DNA of 62,566 nt from Bacteroidota bacterium (GCA_023415275.1 JAEZLJ010000153.1:1-62566), one strand, 5' to 3'; counted from the stretch's first letter, positions 33,443 through 42,766 are shown. A program made the numbers and translations. The notes: generated by a model from the sequence alone, not told the origin.

Positions 33443-35608
33443 ATGATGAAAAAACTTTTAATTGTCTTAACCCTTAGTATTTCCGTGGTCTTTAAGGCTG
33501 CGGCGGATGAAGGAATGTGGCTGCCCCTTTTGTTGGGCCAGCAGGTGTATAACGACATGGTGAAGAAAGGTCTTAAACTCACCAAGGATCAATTGTATAA
33601 CGTGAATAAGGCCTCACTGAAAGATGCCATCGTCATTTTTGGTGGCGGCTGCACCGGCGAACTGGTGAGCCCCCAGGGCCTGATCTTTACCAACCACCAC
33701 TGTGGTTACAACGTGATAGCAGGTGCCAGCACGGTAGAACATAACTACCTGCGTGATGGCTTTTACGCCAAAAACAATGGGGAAGAGATCCCAGGGGGTA
33801 ATTTATCCGTACAGTTCCTGCTTCGCATAGATGATGTGACCAAAGAGGTGGAAGATTCCCTGAAAGGACTATCCGGGGCTGAAAGAGCTGCCCGCCAGTC
33901 ATCTGTGTTGTCTTCCATCAATAAAAGACTCTCTGATGCTGATAAGAATATCGAAACCAGGATCAGTCCATTATTCAAGGGCAACCAGTTCCTGGCTTTT
34001 GTGTACCAGCGTTATACAGATGTGCGCCTGGTAGGTGCTCCTCCAGAGGCTGTAGGTAAGTTTGGCGGTGATACTGACAACTGGGAATGGCCACGCCATA
34101 CAGGCGATTACTCCATTTTCCGCGTGTACGGAACAAAAGACGGAAAGCCAGCAAGCTACAGCACATCGAATGTGCCTCTGAAGCCAAAATGGTACCTGCC
34201 TGTTTCCATGAAAGGCGTAAAGGAAGGTGATTTTACCATGATCTGGGGCTATCCCGGTGGTACCAACCGTTATGAATCTTCATTAGGCGTGCAATTGTCC
34301 ACCGACATCAATAACCCTACCCTGGTAAAGTTGCGTGATGTGCGCCTGAAGTACATGTTTGAGCAGATGAAAAAAGACCCTGCCATCAAGCTGCAGCTGG
34401 CCTCTGATTATGCCGGCATAGCTAATTACTGGAAGTTCTTTGACGGGGAGACCAAGCAACTGCTGAAATATGATGTATATGGTCAAAAGAAAAAGCAGGA
34501 AGAAGCCTTCCTGAAATGGGCTGCCAACAAGCCGGAATATAAAGACATCTTTAAGGACCTGGAGACCGCCTATAATGCCTGGAGGCCTTATGCTGCCCAC
34601 CGCATGTTCATCAATGAGGGCATCCTGGGATCTCCATTACTTGCTTTTGCAGCCAGCCTGCAGCAGGTAGAAAATACCATGGTAAGGCCTGGTGCCTCTT
34701 CCGAGGCCATACGCAAAGCCGTTGACGCGGCCAATGCATCAAGAAAAAACTTCCTGGAAAGTGAGAACAAGCCTTCAGATCAGAATATTGTAGGCACCAT
34801 CTTACAGATGTATTACAATGAAGTTCCAAAGGACCAGCAGCCACAGGCGCTTTTCCCTGCCATCAAAAATGAATATGGTAACCTGGATAATGCATCTACC
34901 TACCAGAAGTATGCAGATGCCATCTTTAAGAATACCATGATCCTTGACGATGCTAAATGGAATGATTTTGTAAAAAGCCCGGATGCCAATACCCTGCAGC
35001 AGGACATAGCTTATAACCTGGTGAATACCATTTTGCGCAACTGGCAGGGTAAATACCTTCCGCTGTACCAGCAATTTGTGACCCGTAATAGTGAATGGGG
35101 CCGCCTGTACCTGAAGGGTGTAAGGGAAATGAATCCTAACAAAGTCATGTATCCCGATGCCACTTTCACCATGAGGGTCTCTTATGGCAAGGTAGCGGCT
35201 TACAATCCAAGAGATGCGGTGCACTATGATTATGTGACCACGTCAAAAGGTATTCTCGAAAAATATGTTCCGGGCGATTATGAATTTGACCTTCCGGCTA
35301 AAGAGATCGAATTGCTGAAGGCAAAGGATTTTGGCCCATATAAAGATGCACGTACCAATGACCTGGTGGTAGGATTCATCACAACCAATGATATTACAGG
35401 TGGTAACTCAGGCTCTCCTGTTATCAATGGCAATGGTGAATTGCTGGGACTGGCATTTGATGGCAACTACGAGGCACTGAGCCACAAGATGGCGTTTGAT
35501 AAAGACCTCAACCGCACCATCTGTGTGGATATACGCTATGTACTGTGGTGTATAGATAAACTAGGCGGTGCTTCGCATATTGTGAAAGAGTTGACCTTAA
35601 GAAAATAA
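33443..35608 (+). CDS. S46 family dipeptidyl-peptidase, DPP7-like
   Basis: A 721-residue periplasmic serine dipeptidyl-peptidase. A signal peptide spans residues 1-22 (MMKKLLIVLTLSISVVFKAAA, cut before DEGMW). The chymotrypsin-like catalytic domain has GCTGELVSPQGLIFTNHHCGYN with the catalytic His, the Asp in WPRHTGDYSIFR, and Ser in ITGGNSGSPVIN. The segment LAFDGNYEAL after the Ser carries Gly where the acidic-specific DPP11 enzymes carry Arg, as far as I recall, which suggests hydrophobic P1 preference (DPP7). These enzymes feed peptide degradation in asaccharolytic Bacteroidota. Twin terminators follow. Confidence 0.95.
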   Translation: MMKKLLIVLTLSISVVFKAAADEGMWLPLLLGQQVYNDMVKKGLKLTKDQLYNVNKASLKDAIVIFGGGCTGELVSPQGLIFTNHHCGYNVIAGASTVEHNYLRDGFYAKNNGEEIPGGNLSVQFLLRIDDVTKEVEDSLKGLSGAERAARQSSVLSSINKRLSDADKNIETRISPLFKGNQFLAFVYQRYTDVRLVGAPPEAVGKFGGDTDNWEWPRHTGDYSIFRVYGTKDGKPASYSTSNVPLKPKWYLPVSMKGVKEGDFTMIWGYPGGTNRYESSLGVQLSTDINNPTLVKLRDVRLKYMFEQMKKDPAIKLQLASDYAGIANYWKFFDGETKQLLKYDVYGQKKKQEEAFLKWAANKPEYKDIFKDLETAYNAWRPYAAHRMFINEGILGSPLLAFAASLQQVENTMVRPGASSEAIRKAVDAANASRKNFLESENKPSDQNIVGTILQMYYNEVPKDQQPQALFPAIKNEYGNLDNASTYQKYADAIFKNTMILDDAKWNDFVKSPDANTLQQDIAYNLVNTILRNWQGKYLPLYQQFVTRNSEWGRLYLKGVREMNPNKVMYPDATFTMRVSYGKVAAYNPRDAVHYDYVTTSKGILEKYVPGDYEFDLPAKEIELLKAKDFGPYKDARTNDLVVGFITTNDITGGNSGSPVINGNGELLGLAFDGNYEALSHKMAFDKDLNRTICVDIRYVLWCIDKLGGASHIVKELTLRK

Positions 35609-35627
35609 GTTCAAAATGCACTGAACT

Positions 35628-35659
35628 AAAAGGCGCAACACTGGTGTTGCGCCTTTTTT
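35628..35659 (+). terminator. Terminator after the S46 peptidase gene
   Basis: 14-bp perfect stem AAAAGGCGCAACAC with GTGTTGCGCCTTTT, 2-base loop, then T run. It is 20 bases after the stop codon. Confidence 0.88.
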
Positions 35660-35681
35660 ATGAACTGCTTTTATAGTATAA

Positions 35682-35709
35682 AAAAAGTCCCGCGGTTGCG
35701 GGACTTTTT
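35682..35709 (-). terminator. Terminator of the small exported peptide gene
   Basis: A 12-bp perfect stem AAAAAGTCCCGC / GCGGGACTTTTT with GGTT loop. Read on the minus strand it ends in a long T run and lies directly after the stop codon of the 54-residue gene. It also works on the plus strand as a second terminator for the peptidase gene. Confidence 0.85.
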
Positions 35710-35711
35710 CT

Positions 35712-35876
35712 TCAATAGCAAGCAACATTAGAAGCCCTGTTGCAGTGTGTCGCCTTCTTCATGGTGCATTTGCCTGTGTCCTTGGTTGGTTTTCTATGGC
35801 TGTTGGTGAGCACTGTGGCGGTAACCGCTGCAGTGGTAAGCAATGCTACACCTGCCACTAATAATTTCTTTTTCAT
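35712..35876 (-). CDS. Small exported Cys-containing peptide, 54 residues
   Basis: The frame from ATG at 35874-35876 encodes MKKKLLVAGVALLTTAAVTATV, a signal-like start, then a basic region with three Cys (GKCTMKK, THCNRAS, VACY) and the stop. It is short, but a terminator follows the stop within a few bases and psd, on the same strand, ends 96 bases upstream. I do not recognise the family. A longer frame adds 13 residues at the N-terminus that break the signal peptide. Confidence 0.55.
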   Translation of the reverse strand: MKKKLLVAGVALLTTAAVTATVLTNSHRKPTKDTGKCTMKKATHCNRASNVACY

Positions 35877-35972
35877 CTGTAAACAATTTAATGATTGGCC
35901 GAGCAGTGATGGCAAGATAAATTACAGCGCCATCCGGAAATTGTCCACATAAGGTAAGACAATTTATTAAGA

Positions 35973-36629
35973 TTACCATCTGCCTAATACCGTCACACCA
36001 CCTTTAACCTTTTGGTTGATCTTAACCTCAACCTTAGTGTCCAGGGGTAATAGCAAGTCAACTCTTGAGCCGAACTTGATAAAGCCCATTTCTGCACCCT
36101 GCTGCACTTTGTCGCCGGCTTTTAAATAGTTGACAATCCTTTTGGCAAGGGCGCCTGCAATCTGCTTTACCAGCATCTCCTTGTTTCCCTGCCTGTACAC
36201 CACAGAATGCCGTTCGTTATCAGTAGAGGATTTGGGATGCCAGGCCACCAGGTATTTGCCGGGATGGTACTGGCTGTACAGCACCTCGCCGCTCACCGGG
36301 TTGCGGTTCACATGCACATTAAGAGGGCTCATGAAAATGGATAGCTGCAAACGCTTATCCTTGAAGTATTCATCGGGCTGCACTTCTTCTATCACCACCA
36401 CGGTGCCATCGCAAGGAGCTACTATCACATCTTCACCTTCGGTATGCACCCGGTTGGGGATGCGGAAAAAGGAGAGTATAAAGATCAACAGTCCTGTAAT
36501 ACCCACAGCAATGATCCAGCCCAGAATAGGGAAACGGGGCATGACCAGCAACACGGTCAACAATACAATTACTGCCACTACAACCGTGCTGATCACAATA
36601 GTTTGAAAGCCTTCTTTGTGTATTTTCAT
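35973..36629 (-). CDS. psd: Phosphatidylserine decarboxylase family protein
   Basis: It makes phosphatidylethanolamine from phosphatidylserine in the inner membrane. The 218-residue short form has two N-terminal membrane segments (VISTVVVAVIVLLTVLLVM and FPILGWIIAVGITGLLIFILSF), the core VIVAPCDGTVVVIEEV, FMSPLNVHVNRNPVSGEVLY and the self-cleavage site at Gly-Ser within IKFGSRVDLLLP, which makes the pyruvoyl group. The length and layout are those of the archaeal-type PSD common in Bacteroidota. It is divergent from the aldehyde dehydrogenase gene. Confidence 0.93.
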   Translation of the reverse strand: MKIHKEGFQTIVISTVVVAVIVLLTVLLVMPRFPILGWIIAVGITGLLIFILSFFRIPNRVHTEGEDVIVAPCDGTVVVIEEVQPDEYFKDKRLQLSIFMSPLNVHVNRNPVSGEVLYSQYHPGKYLVAWHPKSSTDNERHSVVYRQGNKEMLVKQIAGALAKRIVNYLKAGDKVQQGAEMGFIKFGSRVDLLLPLDTKVEVKINQKVKGGVTVLGRW

Positions 36630-36749
36630 TTATAAGTTTGAAGGGGCAAAATTAGGAATTAGGCCACAGAGTCCTGCCAAGTTTCGCACTCCAGGCTATA
36701 GCCTGTAAAAACTATTCCATCTTGGCGGCTGATACTGTACTTTTAAATC

Positions 36750-38135
36750 ATGGTCGGCCAATCTTCGCAAAGGGTGCAACCGGAATTAGCCTCCGCCTAT
36801 TTCAAAACGGGCATTACGAGATCTTATGCCTTCCGGAAAGAACAATTGCTGAAGCTGAAAGCAGCGGTGCTGAAATATGAAAAGGAATTGTATGAGGCAC
36901 TGTACACAGACCTGAAAAAGAGCCCTGAAGAAAGCTGGGTGACAGAGATTGGTTTTTTAATAGCAGAGATCAATCATACTTTGAAACACCTGCGCCAATG
37001 GATGAAAAGAGAGAAGGTGCCTACCAACCTGCTCAACCTGCCCAGCCGAAGCTATGTGTATAAAGAGCCACTGGGTACAGTATTGATCATTGGCCCATGG
37101 AACTATCCCCTGCAATTATTGTTTACACCCCTGGCCGGTGCCATAGCAGCAGGCAACTGCATAGTTTTAAAGCCCAGTGAATTTGCCCCTGCCACTGCCG
37201 CGGTGATGAAAAAGCTAATTGCGGAAACCTTTCCTCCCGATTATATCCTGTTTGCTGAAGGTGATGGTGCCACCATAGTACCTGAACTGATGGAATCCTT
37301 CCGTTTTGACCATGTTTTTTATACAGGCAGCACACAGGTAGGCAGGCTGGTGTACCAGATGGCTGCCAGCAAGCTGGTGCCGGTAACCCTGGAACTGGGA
37401 GGCAAAAGTCCCTGCGTGGTAGAAGCAGATGCCAACCTGAAAGTGGCAGCAAGGCGAATAGCCATGACCAAGTTTTCCAATGCCGGGCAAATGTGCGTGG
37501 CGCCGGATTATGTGCTGGTACATGCATCGGTGAAAGAGGCATTCATTAAGGAACTGAGGGATTGTATTCAGCAGTTCTTTACCGATGATCCCTCATCGAG
37601 CTATAACTATGGTAAGATCATCAATGAAAAGCAATACTACCGCCTGTTGACCTACCTGGAGCAGGGCACCATCATTTATGGCGGTGCTCATGATGCAGCC
37701 AGGCTGTATATGCAACCCACATTAATTGAAAATGTACCCTTGCATACATCAGTAATGGGTGATGAGATCTTTGGACCTGTACTTCCTATATTGACCTATA
37801 CAAATTTTGAAGAAGCAAAGGAGATCATTCATCTCAATCCCAATCCTTTAGCCTTCTACATATTCACCAGCAATAAGGAAAGTGAAAATAGATGGATAGA
37901 AGAAGTGCCATTTGGAGGTGGCTGTATCAATAACGCCAGTTGGCACCTTACCAACTTCAACCTGCCGTTTGGCGGGCGGGGCAACAGTGGCATGGGTCAA
38001 TATCATGGGCGCTTTTCATTTGATGTATTCAGCCATAAAAAGGCTATTATGAAAACGCCAACCTGGTTTGACCCAGGCATCAAGTATCCTCCTTTCAAAG
38101 GAAAACTTAAGCTTTTTAAAAAGATCATTCGTTAA
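36750..38135 (+). CDS. Aldehyde dehydrogenase family protein (ALDH3-like)
   Basis: A 461-residue NAD(P)+-dependent dehydrogenase. The cofactor region shows IGPWNYPLQLLFTPLAGAIAAGN and KPSEFAP, then TGSTQVGR, the catalytic Glu at E215 (LELGGKSP) and the nucleophile C249 in NAGQMCVAPDY. The absence of a long N-terminus and the C-terminal FGGRGNSGMGQYHGRFSFDVFSHKK match class 3 (fatty aldehyde) enzymes. Oxidation of medium or long aldehydes is likely. The stop codon overlaps the convergent ABC gene by 11 bases. Confidence 0.93.
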   Translation: MVGQSSQRVQPELASAYFKTGITRSYAFRKEQLLKLKAAVLKYEKELYEALYTDLKKSPEESWVTEIGFLIAEINHTLKHLRQWMKREKVPTNLLNLPSRSYVYKEPLGTVLIIGPWNYPLQLLFTPLAGAIAAGNCIVLKPSEFAPATAAVMKKLIAETFPPDYILFAEGDGATIVPELMESFRFDHVFYTGSTQVGRLVYQMAASKLVPVTLELGGKSPCVVEADANLKVAARRIAMTKFSNAGQMCVAPDYVLVHASVKEAFIKELRDCIQQFFTDDPSSSYNYGKIINEKQYYRLLTYLEQGTIIYGGAHDAARLYMQPTLIENVPLHTSVMGDEIFGPVLPILTYTNFEEAKEIIHLNPNPLAFYIFTSNKESENRWIEEVPFGGGCINNASWHLTNFNLPFGGRGNSGMGQYHGRFSFDVFSHKKAIMKTPTWFDPGIKYPPFKGKLKLFKKIIR

Positions 38136-39900
38136 TAGTAGCTGCATTCACTGCCGATTCCCTGCGCTCGCCTACCTGCTGACGCCACATGGCATAGTAC
38201 AATCCTTTTTGCAACAACAATTCGTCGTGGCTGCCAGTCTCCACGATCTTCCCTTTTTCCAGTACGTAGATCACATCGGCATGCATGATGGTGGACAACC
38301 TGTGAGCGATGAGTATGGAGATCTGCTCCTGGCTTTTAGATACATCCCGGATGGTATTGGTGATCTCTTCTTCCGTCAGGGAGTCCAGCGCTGAAGTGGC
38401 TTCGTCAAAAATAAGCAGGCGCGGATGACGCAATAATGCCCGTGCTATGGATATGCGTTGTTTTTCGCCCCCTGATAGCTTCATACCACCTTCACCCAGC
38501 ACAGTATCGATACCTTTTGATGATCTTCTTAACAGCGGTTCGCAAGAAGCTTTGTGCAGCGCTTCCCTGATCTCAGCCTCCGTGGCATCAGCTTTTACAA
38601 ACAACAGGTTCTCGCGGATGGTGCCGGCAAACAATTGTGTGTCCTGTGTTACAAAACCAATCTGCCTGCGCAATTCATTGTACCTGATCTGCTGTGATGA
38701 ATGATCATTGAAATAGATATCACCTTGCACAGGCTTATACAAGCCAACCAATAGTTTAACCAAAGTGGATTTGCCAGAACCCGAAGGGCCCACAAAGGCA
38801 ATGGTCTCCCCTATCCTGACAGTAAATGAAATACCATCTACGGCATTATGACCAGCCGTTTTATGCCGGAACACCACATCATCAAAACGGATGCTTGTCA
38901 AATCACCAATTTCCACAGCGTTCTCCGGCCGCTGCTCAATGGGTTTGTGCATCAGGTTATCAAAGCTGTGAATGGAGGCTTCCACCTCGCGGTAGCTTAA
39001 GATGATATTTCCCAGGTCTTGCAAAGGACCAAAAATGGAAGTGGAAATGAATTGCATGGTTATCAGTTCACCGGTGGTCAATACTTTCCGGAAAATGAGC
39101 CATAGGAGAATGAACAGGATGGATTGTTTTAGTATGCTGAGGGTAGTTCCCTGCATGAAAGTGAGTGTACGCACTTTCTTTACTTTCACCATCTCCAGCT
39201 CAAATATTTTAAGGGTCTGGTCTTTCAACCTTCGAATTTCAGGAAAGGTGAGGCCCAGGCTCTTTACCAGTTCTATATTGCGCAATGATTCAGTAATAAC
39301 GCCAGACATTTTATTGGTCTCGCGGTTAATAGATCGTTGGGTGGTCTTGATCTTTTTGCTCAATAATCCGGTGAGTGAACCTAATACCAGGATACCGATA
39401 ATAAATACCGGGATCAACATCCAGTTTTTGGTAATGCTGTACCAGATAAGGAACCCGATACCCACCACCGAAGAAAATATAATATTGATAAAGGAATTAA
39501 TGAATTGCTGCGTGTCGGTCCGCACCTTTTGCAAAACGGAAAGTGTTTCACCGCTTCTCTGTTCCTCAAACTCCTGGAAAGAAAGGCGCAGCGTTTGTTT
39601 CAAACCATCATTGAATATCTGCATGCCGAACTTCTGTACAGCCAGTCGTGTTAAATAATCCTGGAAAGATTTGGCGATCCTGGCCACCAGGGCCACTGCA
39701 ATGGCCACACCCAACCACCAAAGTATTCCACTTACCAGTTCATGTTCTGTACGACTGCCAGGGTTCGTGGCATATTCATCGATGATCTTACCAAATATAA
39801 CAGGGTCCACAAGGCTCAGGAGCTGGCTGATACCTGCCAGCCCCAGTGACAATACGATCAGCCAACGTTGCGGGCGGAGGTATTTCCATAAAATTTTCAC
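38125..39900 (-). CDS. ABC transporter, ATP-binding/permease (MsbA-like half transporter)
   Basis: A 591-residue fused exporter half. Six membrane segments lie in residues 15-310 (WLIVLSLGLAGISQLLSLV, LVSGILWWLGVAIAVALVARI, etc.). The nucleotide domain has Walker A GPSGSGKST near 370, Q-loop QIGFVTQDTQLFAG, signature LSGGEKQR, Walker B LLIFDEATSALD and H-loop IAHRLST. Substrate is not clear: lipid A or other lipids and drugs are typical for this subfamily. The last codons overlap the convergent aldehyde dehydrogenase gene. Confidence 0.94.
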   Translation of the reverse strand: MKILWKYLRPQRWLIVLSLGLAGISQLLSLVDPVIFGKIIDEYATNPGSRTEHELVSGILWWLGVAIAVALVARIAKSFQDYLTRLAVQKFGMQIFNDGLKQTLRLSFQEFEEQRSGETLSVLQKVRTDTQQFINSFINIIFSSVVGIGFLIWYSITKNWMLIPVFIIGILVLGSLTGLLSKKIKTTQRSINRETNKMSGVITESLRNIELVKSLGLTFPEIRRLKDQTLKIFELEMVKVKKVRTLTFMQGTTLSILKQSILFILLWLIFRKVLTTGELITMQFISTSIFGPLQDLGNIILSYREVEASIHSFDNLMHKPIEQRPENAVEIGDLTSIRFDDVVFRHKTAGHNAVDGISFTVRIGETIAFVGPSGSGKSTLVKLLVGLYKPVQGDIYFNDHSSQQIRYNELRRQIGFVTQDTQLFAGTIRENLLFVKADATEAEIREALHKASCEPLLRRSSKGIDTVLGEGGMKLSGGEKQRISIARALLRHPRLLIFDEATSALDSLTEEEITNTIRDVSKSQEQISILIAHRLSTIMHADVIYVLEKGKIVETGSHDELLLQKGLYYAMWRQQVGERRESAVNAATINE

Positions 39901-40096
39901 CAGTATCAGTAAGCAAAAAACAGGCCTTTTGCATGGAGGGGTTGCATGAATGGAAGATGCGGGAGAAGTAAAAAGTCAAAATTCAAAAGGGAAAAGAGAG
40001 AGGGAATGGAAAATGAAAAATGTAAAATGAAAAATGTTTGAACTTACAAATATTAAGACTATCAACTATTAAACATACCACCCGGCTTATCGTAAT

Positions 40097-40615
40097 TCAT
40101 TGAATGTATTTGCGCATGAGCCAATCTCTTTGAACATCTTTACCAAGCAGAAAGTCGGTTTCATCAAACTTTTCAAAACCCCACTTTGTATAAAAGTCAA
40201 TGGCACGCTGGTTCTTTTCCCATACTCCCAGCCACACTACTTCTGCCCCTTTTTGTTTAGCCCAATCCAGCGAGGCCTGCATCAATAGCTTTCCCACACC
40301 TTTGCCAATTTTGTCAACTACAGAATACAGTCTTGCGATCTCAATGGCTTTGTTGTTTCCAAGAGATCGTGGTGGACGCGACTCGCGCAACTTTACATAG
40401 CCTGCCACCCGACCTTCTTCTTCCGCCAGAAGGAAAATATTGCCCAATGCACCCACTTCCATAATGAGCTTTCCTCTTGTGAATTGGCTGGAGAGAAACA
40501 GTTCCATGTCCTCCGCTGTGTTATCAGCGGCGAAAGTGTCGTAAAAAGTTTGCCTGCTGATGTCTGCGATAAGAACCGCATCTTCTTTGGAAGCCTGTCG
40601 AACAGAGATCGTCAT
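40097..40615 (-). CDS. GNAT family N-acetyltransferase
   Basis: A 172-residue acetyl-CoA-dependent acetyltransferase. The GNAT core has VGYVKL (motif with strand 4), ARLYSVVDKIGKGVGKLLMQASLDWAKQKGAEVVWLGV, which carries the acetyl-CoA P-loop (Q/R-x-x-G-x-G/A; here KIGKGVGK), and NQRAIDFYTKWGFEK at the end. N-terminal ISVRQASKEDAVLIADISRQTFYDTFA resembles PaiA/spermidine-type acetyltransferases. Substrate unknown. Upstream DNA to the ABC gene contains AAAATG-rich repeats. Confidence 0.9.
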   Translation of the reverse strand: MTISVRQASKEDAVLIADISRQTFYDTFAADNTAEDMELFLSSQFTRGKLIMEVGALGNIFLLAEEEGRVAGYVKLRESRPPRSLGNNKAIEIARLYSVVDKIGKGVGKLLMQASLDWAKQKGAEVVWLGVWEKNQRAIDFYTKWGFEKFDETDFLLGKDVQRDWLMRKYIQ

Positions 40616-40645
40616 ATTGCGAATTTACTGGCAAATTAATTTTCG

Positions 40646-41542
40646 CTACCCTGCAGTTACTTCCTGTTGACTGAATAGGATTTTTAATGCTTCCGGGAAA
40701 CCTTTTTGAAACATAGAGAGATGACCTTCACCCTTACGGTAATGCATGGTAGCTGAAGGTATATTCTTTTCGGCTGTTTCCGGATGAATGGCGGATACAC
40801 TGCTGTCAAGATCTCCCCACCAGTAGTGCACCGGTTGCCGGATCTCGTTGAGAGCAAATCCAAAATCCCTGCAATACAACCGGGCTTCATGTACGGCACC
40901 CATGGCTCCATGCTTGCAGGCCTCCCTAATGGTGAGGTTGGCCAGTGCATTCAAATGTTGTGCATCATGAACTAATTTATAATCTACATCAGCCAGCCCG
41001 GTCAACCGTTGGGGAATGGGATTGCGAAAAGTCCTGAAACGTAAAACATTCATTAGTTTCTGTAATAACCATGGGCTGTATTTGGCCATCCGGAAATACC
41101 ATTTGTTGGTACCCATCTGCCGGAATACCGAAGCATCGAAATGCCTGGTGACACCACTCAAAATACCTATCCTGTTGATCATAAGTGGACAACGGTGTGC
41201 TATAGCCAGTGCATAGGGGCCGCCGCCTGACCAGCATAACACAGGACACCTGCCCAGGAAAAGCTGGTGGGCCAGCATTTTCACATCATCCGCGAAAGAA
41301 AGAAAAGAACCCTGTGGATTGAAGCTGGAAAGGCCCATACCTGGCCTGTCCACAGCTATCAGCCTTACATTGGATTGTTGTAACAAGGCTTCCAGGTCAA
41401 CACCGAATTCATTCAGCAATAGCGGTTCCAACCTGGAGCTGGGAGAACCGTGGAAATAAAAGAGTGGACGACCTGAAGCTGGCCCATACAAAGCAAAGCC
41501 AAGCTTACGTTGATCAGGTAGTGTAATGCTCTGATGGAACAT
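40646..41542 (-). CDS. Alpha/beta hydrolase
   Basis: A hydrolase of about 298 residues from the ATG at 41540-41542 (MFHQSITLPDQRKLGF); the open frame extends 22 codons upstream into the divergent region but those do not look conserved. Signs are FYFHGSPSSRLEP with the oxyanion His-Gly, VDRPGMGLSSF, the nucleophile in CWSGGGPYALAIA, the Asp in WWGDLDSSV and the His near GEGHLSMF. The CWSGG nucleophile elbow occurs in a proline-iminopeptidase-like Bacteroidota group. Substrate unknown. Confidence 0.9.
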   Translation of the reverse strand: MFHQSITLPDQRKLGFALYGPASGRPLFYFHGSPSSRLEPLLLNEFGVDLEALLQQSNVRLIAVDRPGMGLSSFNPQGSFLSFADDVKMLAHQLFLGRCPVLCWSGGGPYALAIAHRCPLMINRIGILSGVTRHFDASVFRQMGTNKWYFRMAKYSPWLLQKLMNVLRFRTFRNPIPQRLTGLADVDYKLVHDAQHLNALANLTIREACKHGAMGAVHEARLYCRDFGFALNEIRQPVHYWWGDLDSSVSAIHPETAEKNIPSATMHYRKGEGHLSMFQKGFPEALKILFSQQEVTAG

Positions 41543-41634
41543 GCAATAGGTATAATAAAGATGTGCCAGCCTTTGAACAAAGTTGGTTATTGGTTTTGAT
41601 ACCGGCATTTTTTATTTTTAGGAAAAACAAATCC

Positions 41635-42078
41635 ATGTGTGCCTACCAACGGAAAAGCTGGGCAGAAAAACTGAATGTTGACAAGAGTCCTGAAATAGAA
41701 AAAGCAGAGAAAGATTTTGGAGGCGTCAAAGCCGGGCAAATTATGTTGATACCTACGCCCAGGCTGGTGGATGCCTATATAAGGCAGATACCAGAAGGCA
41801 AGCAAGTGGATAGCCTGACACTTCGTAAAGACCTGGCCGCAGAATACCATGCGGAGATCACTTGCCCCCTTACCACGGGCATCTTTATACGTATTGCCGC
41901 AGAAGCAGCTTATGAAGCCTACCAGGAGGGCACACCATTGCACCAGATCACCCCATTCTGGAGAGTGATGGATGAGACCTCACCCACAGCAAAGAAGTTA
42001 ACCTTTGGCACCGCCATGCTGAAACAACAAAGGAAAAAAGAAGGCCTTTCTCCTATGCGTAGGAGTGTTATTAAATAG
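41635..42078 (+). CDS. MGMT-family (alkyltransferase-like) protein
   Basis: The ATG at 41635 starts a 147-residue protein (MCAYQRKSWAEKLNVDK); the longer frame upstream has a hydrophobic stretch but overlaps the divergent hydrolase's start region. It matches a group annotated as MGMT family proteins in which the block ITCPLTTGIFIRIAAEAA is conserved, followed by ITPFWRVMD. This has Cys-Pro as in the alkyl acceptor motif, but the canonical PCHR is missing, so it may flag or bind alkylated DNA. The exact chemistry is unknown. It is followed by tadA. Confidence 0.75.
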   Translation: MCAYQRKSWAEKLNVDKSPEIEKAEKDFGGVKAGQIMLIPTPRLVDAYIRQIPEGKQVDSLTLRKDLAAEYHAEITCPLTTGIFIRIAAEAAYEAYQEGTPLHQITPFWRVMDETSPTAKKLTFGTAMLKQQRKKEGLSPMRRSVIK

Positions 42079-42112
42079 CCTGGTAAAAAATCCGGGGATG
42101 ACTACCTGGCAA

Positions 42113-42568
42113 ATGGATAATTTCGGGCCTATGGATGATGAATACTACATGCGGCAGGCATTGGTGCAGGCACAACGAGCGTTTGATGAAGAAGAAGTGC
42201 CTGTAGGCGCTGTGATCGTTATCAACAACAAGATCATTGCAAGGGGTTATAACCAGGTAGAAAAATTGAATGACCCTACAGCCCATGCAGAGATCATAGC
42301 TATGACCTCTGCATTTAATTATCTAGGCAGTAAGTATTTACCCGATGCCACCATATATATCACCGTGGAGCCCTGCCTGATGTGTGCCGGCGCCCTTTAT
42401 TGGAGCAAGATCGGTAAGATCGTGTATGGTGCTTCGGATGAAAAGAATGGTTACCTGCATATTACCGGAAGTACTTCTCCATTCCATCCTAAAACAGAAT
42501 TGGTTAAGGGTGTGTTGAAGGAGGAATGCGGAGAGTTGATGAAATCTTTTTTCAGGATGAGAAGATAA
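42113..42568 (+). CDS. tadA: tRNA-specific adenosine deaminase TadA
   Basis: It changes the wobble A34 of tRNA-Arg(ACG) to inosine. The zinc and catalytic motif HAEIIAM carries His and catalytic Glu, and PCLMCAGAL carries the Cys pair. GAVIVINNKIIARGYN is the usual deaminase N-terminal block. I start at the ATG at 42113 (MDNFGPMDDEYYM), giving 151 residues; ATGs at 42098 and 42131 are alternatives, and a GTG at 42065 lies within the MGMT-like gene and is unlikely. Confidence 0.92.
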   Translation: MDNFGPMDDEYYMRQALVQAQRAFDEEEVPVGAVIVINNKIIARGYNQVEKLNDPTAHAEIIAMTSAFNYLGSKYLPDATIYITVEPCLMCAGALYWSKIGKIVYGASDEKNGYLHITGSTSPFHPKTELVKGVLKEECGELMKSFFRMRR

Positions 42569-42718
42569 ATTGAAACACAAAGTTTTGAAGACACAGAGAA
42601 GCACAGAGAAAAATATGTGTTGGAAAGCATTCGTATTATCTACCTATAGTACCAGAACCAGGATCCATTAACCACTTATCAATTCAATTTACAATTGACC
42701 ATATAAAATATCCCAATA

Positions 42719-42749
42719 AAAAAGAGCCACCCGAAGGCAGCTCTTTTTA
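42719..42749 (-). terminator. Terminator after susD
   Basis: A 9-bp stem AAAAAGAGC/GCTCTTTTT with an inner partly paired loop, ending in T runs on both strands. It lies 18 bases after the susD stop. Confidence 0.7.
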
Positions 42750-42766
42750 TTATTGTAAAGAGACTA

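Noticed and set aside
39002..39658. 218-codon frame antisense to the ABC exporter
   Set aside because: Runs opposite the membrane domain of a clear ABC transporter; composition reflects the complementary codons.
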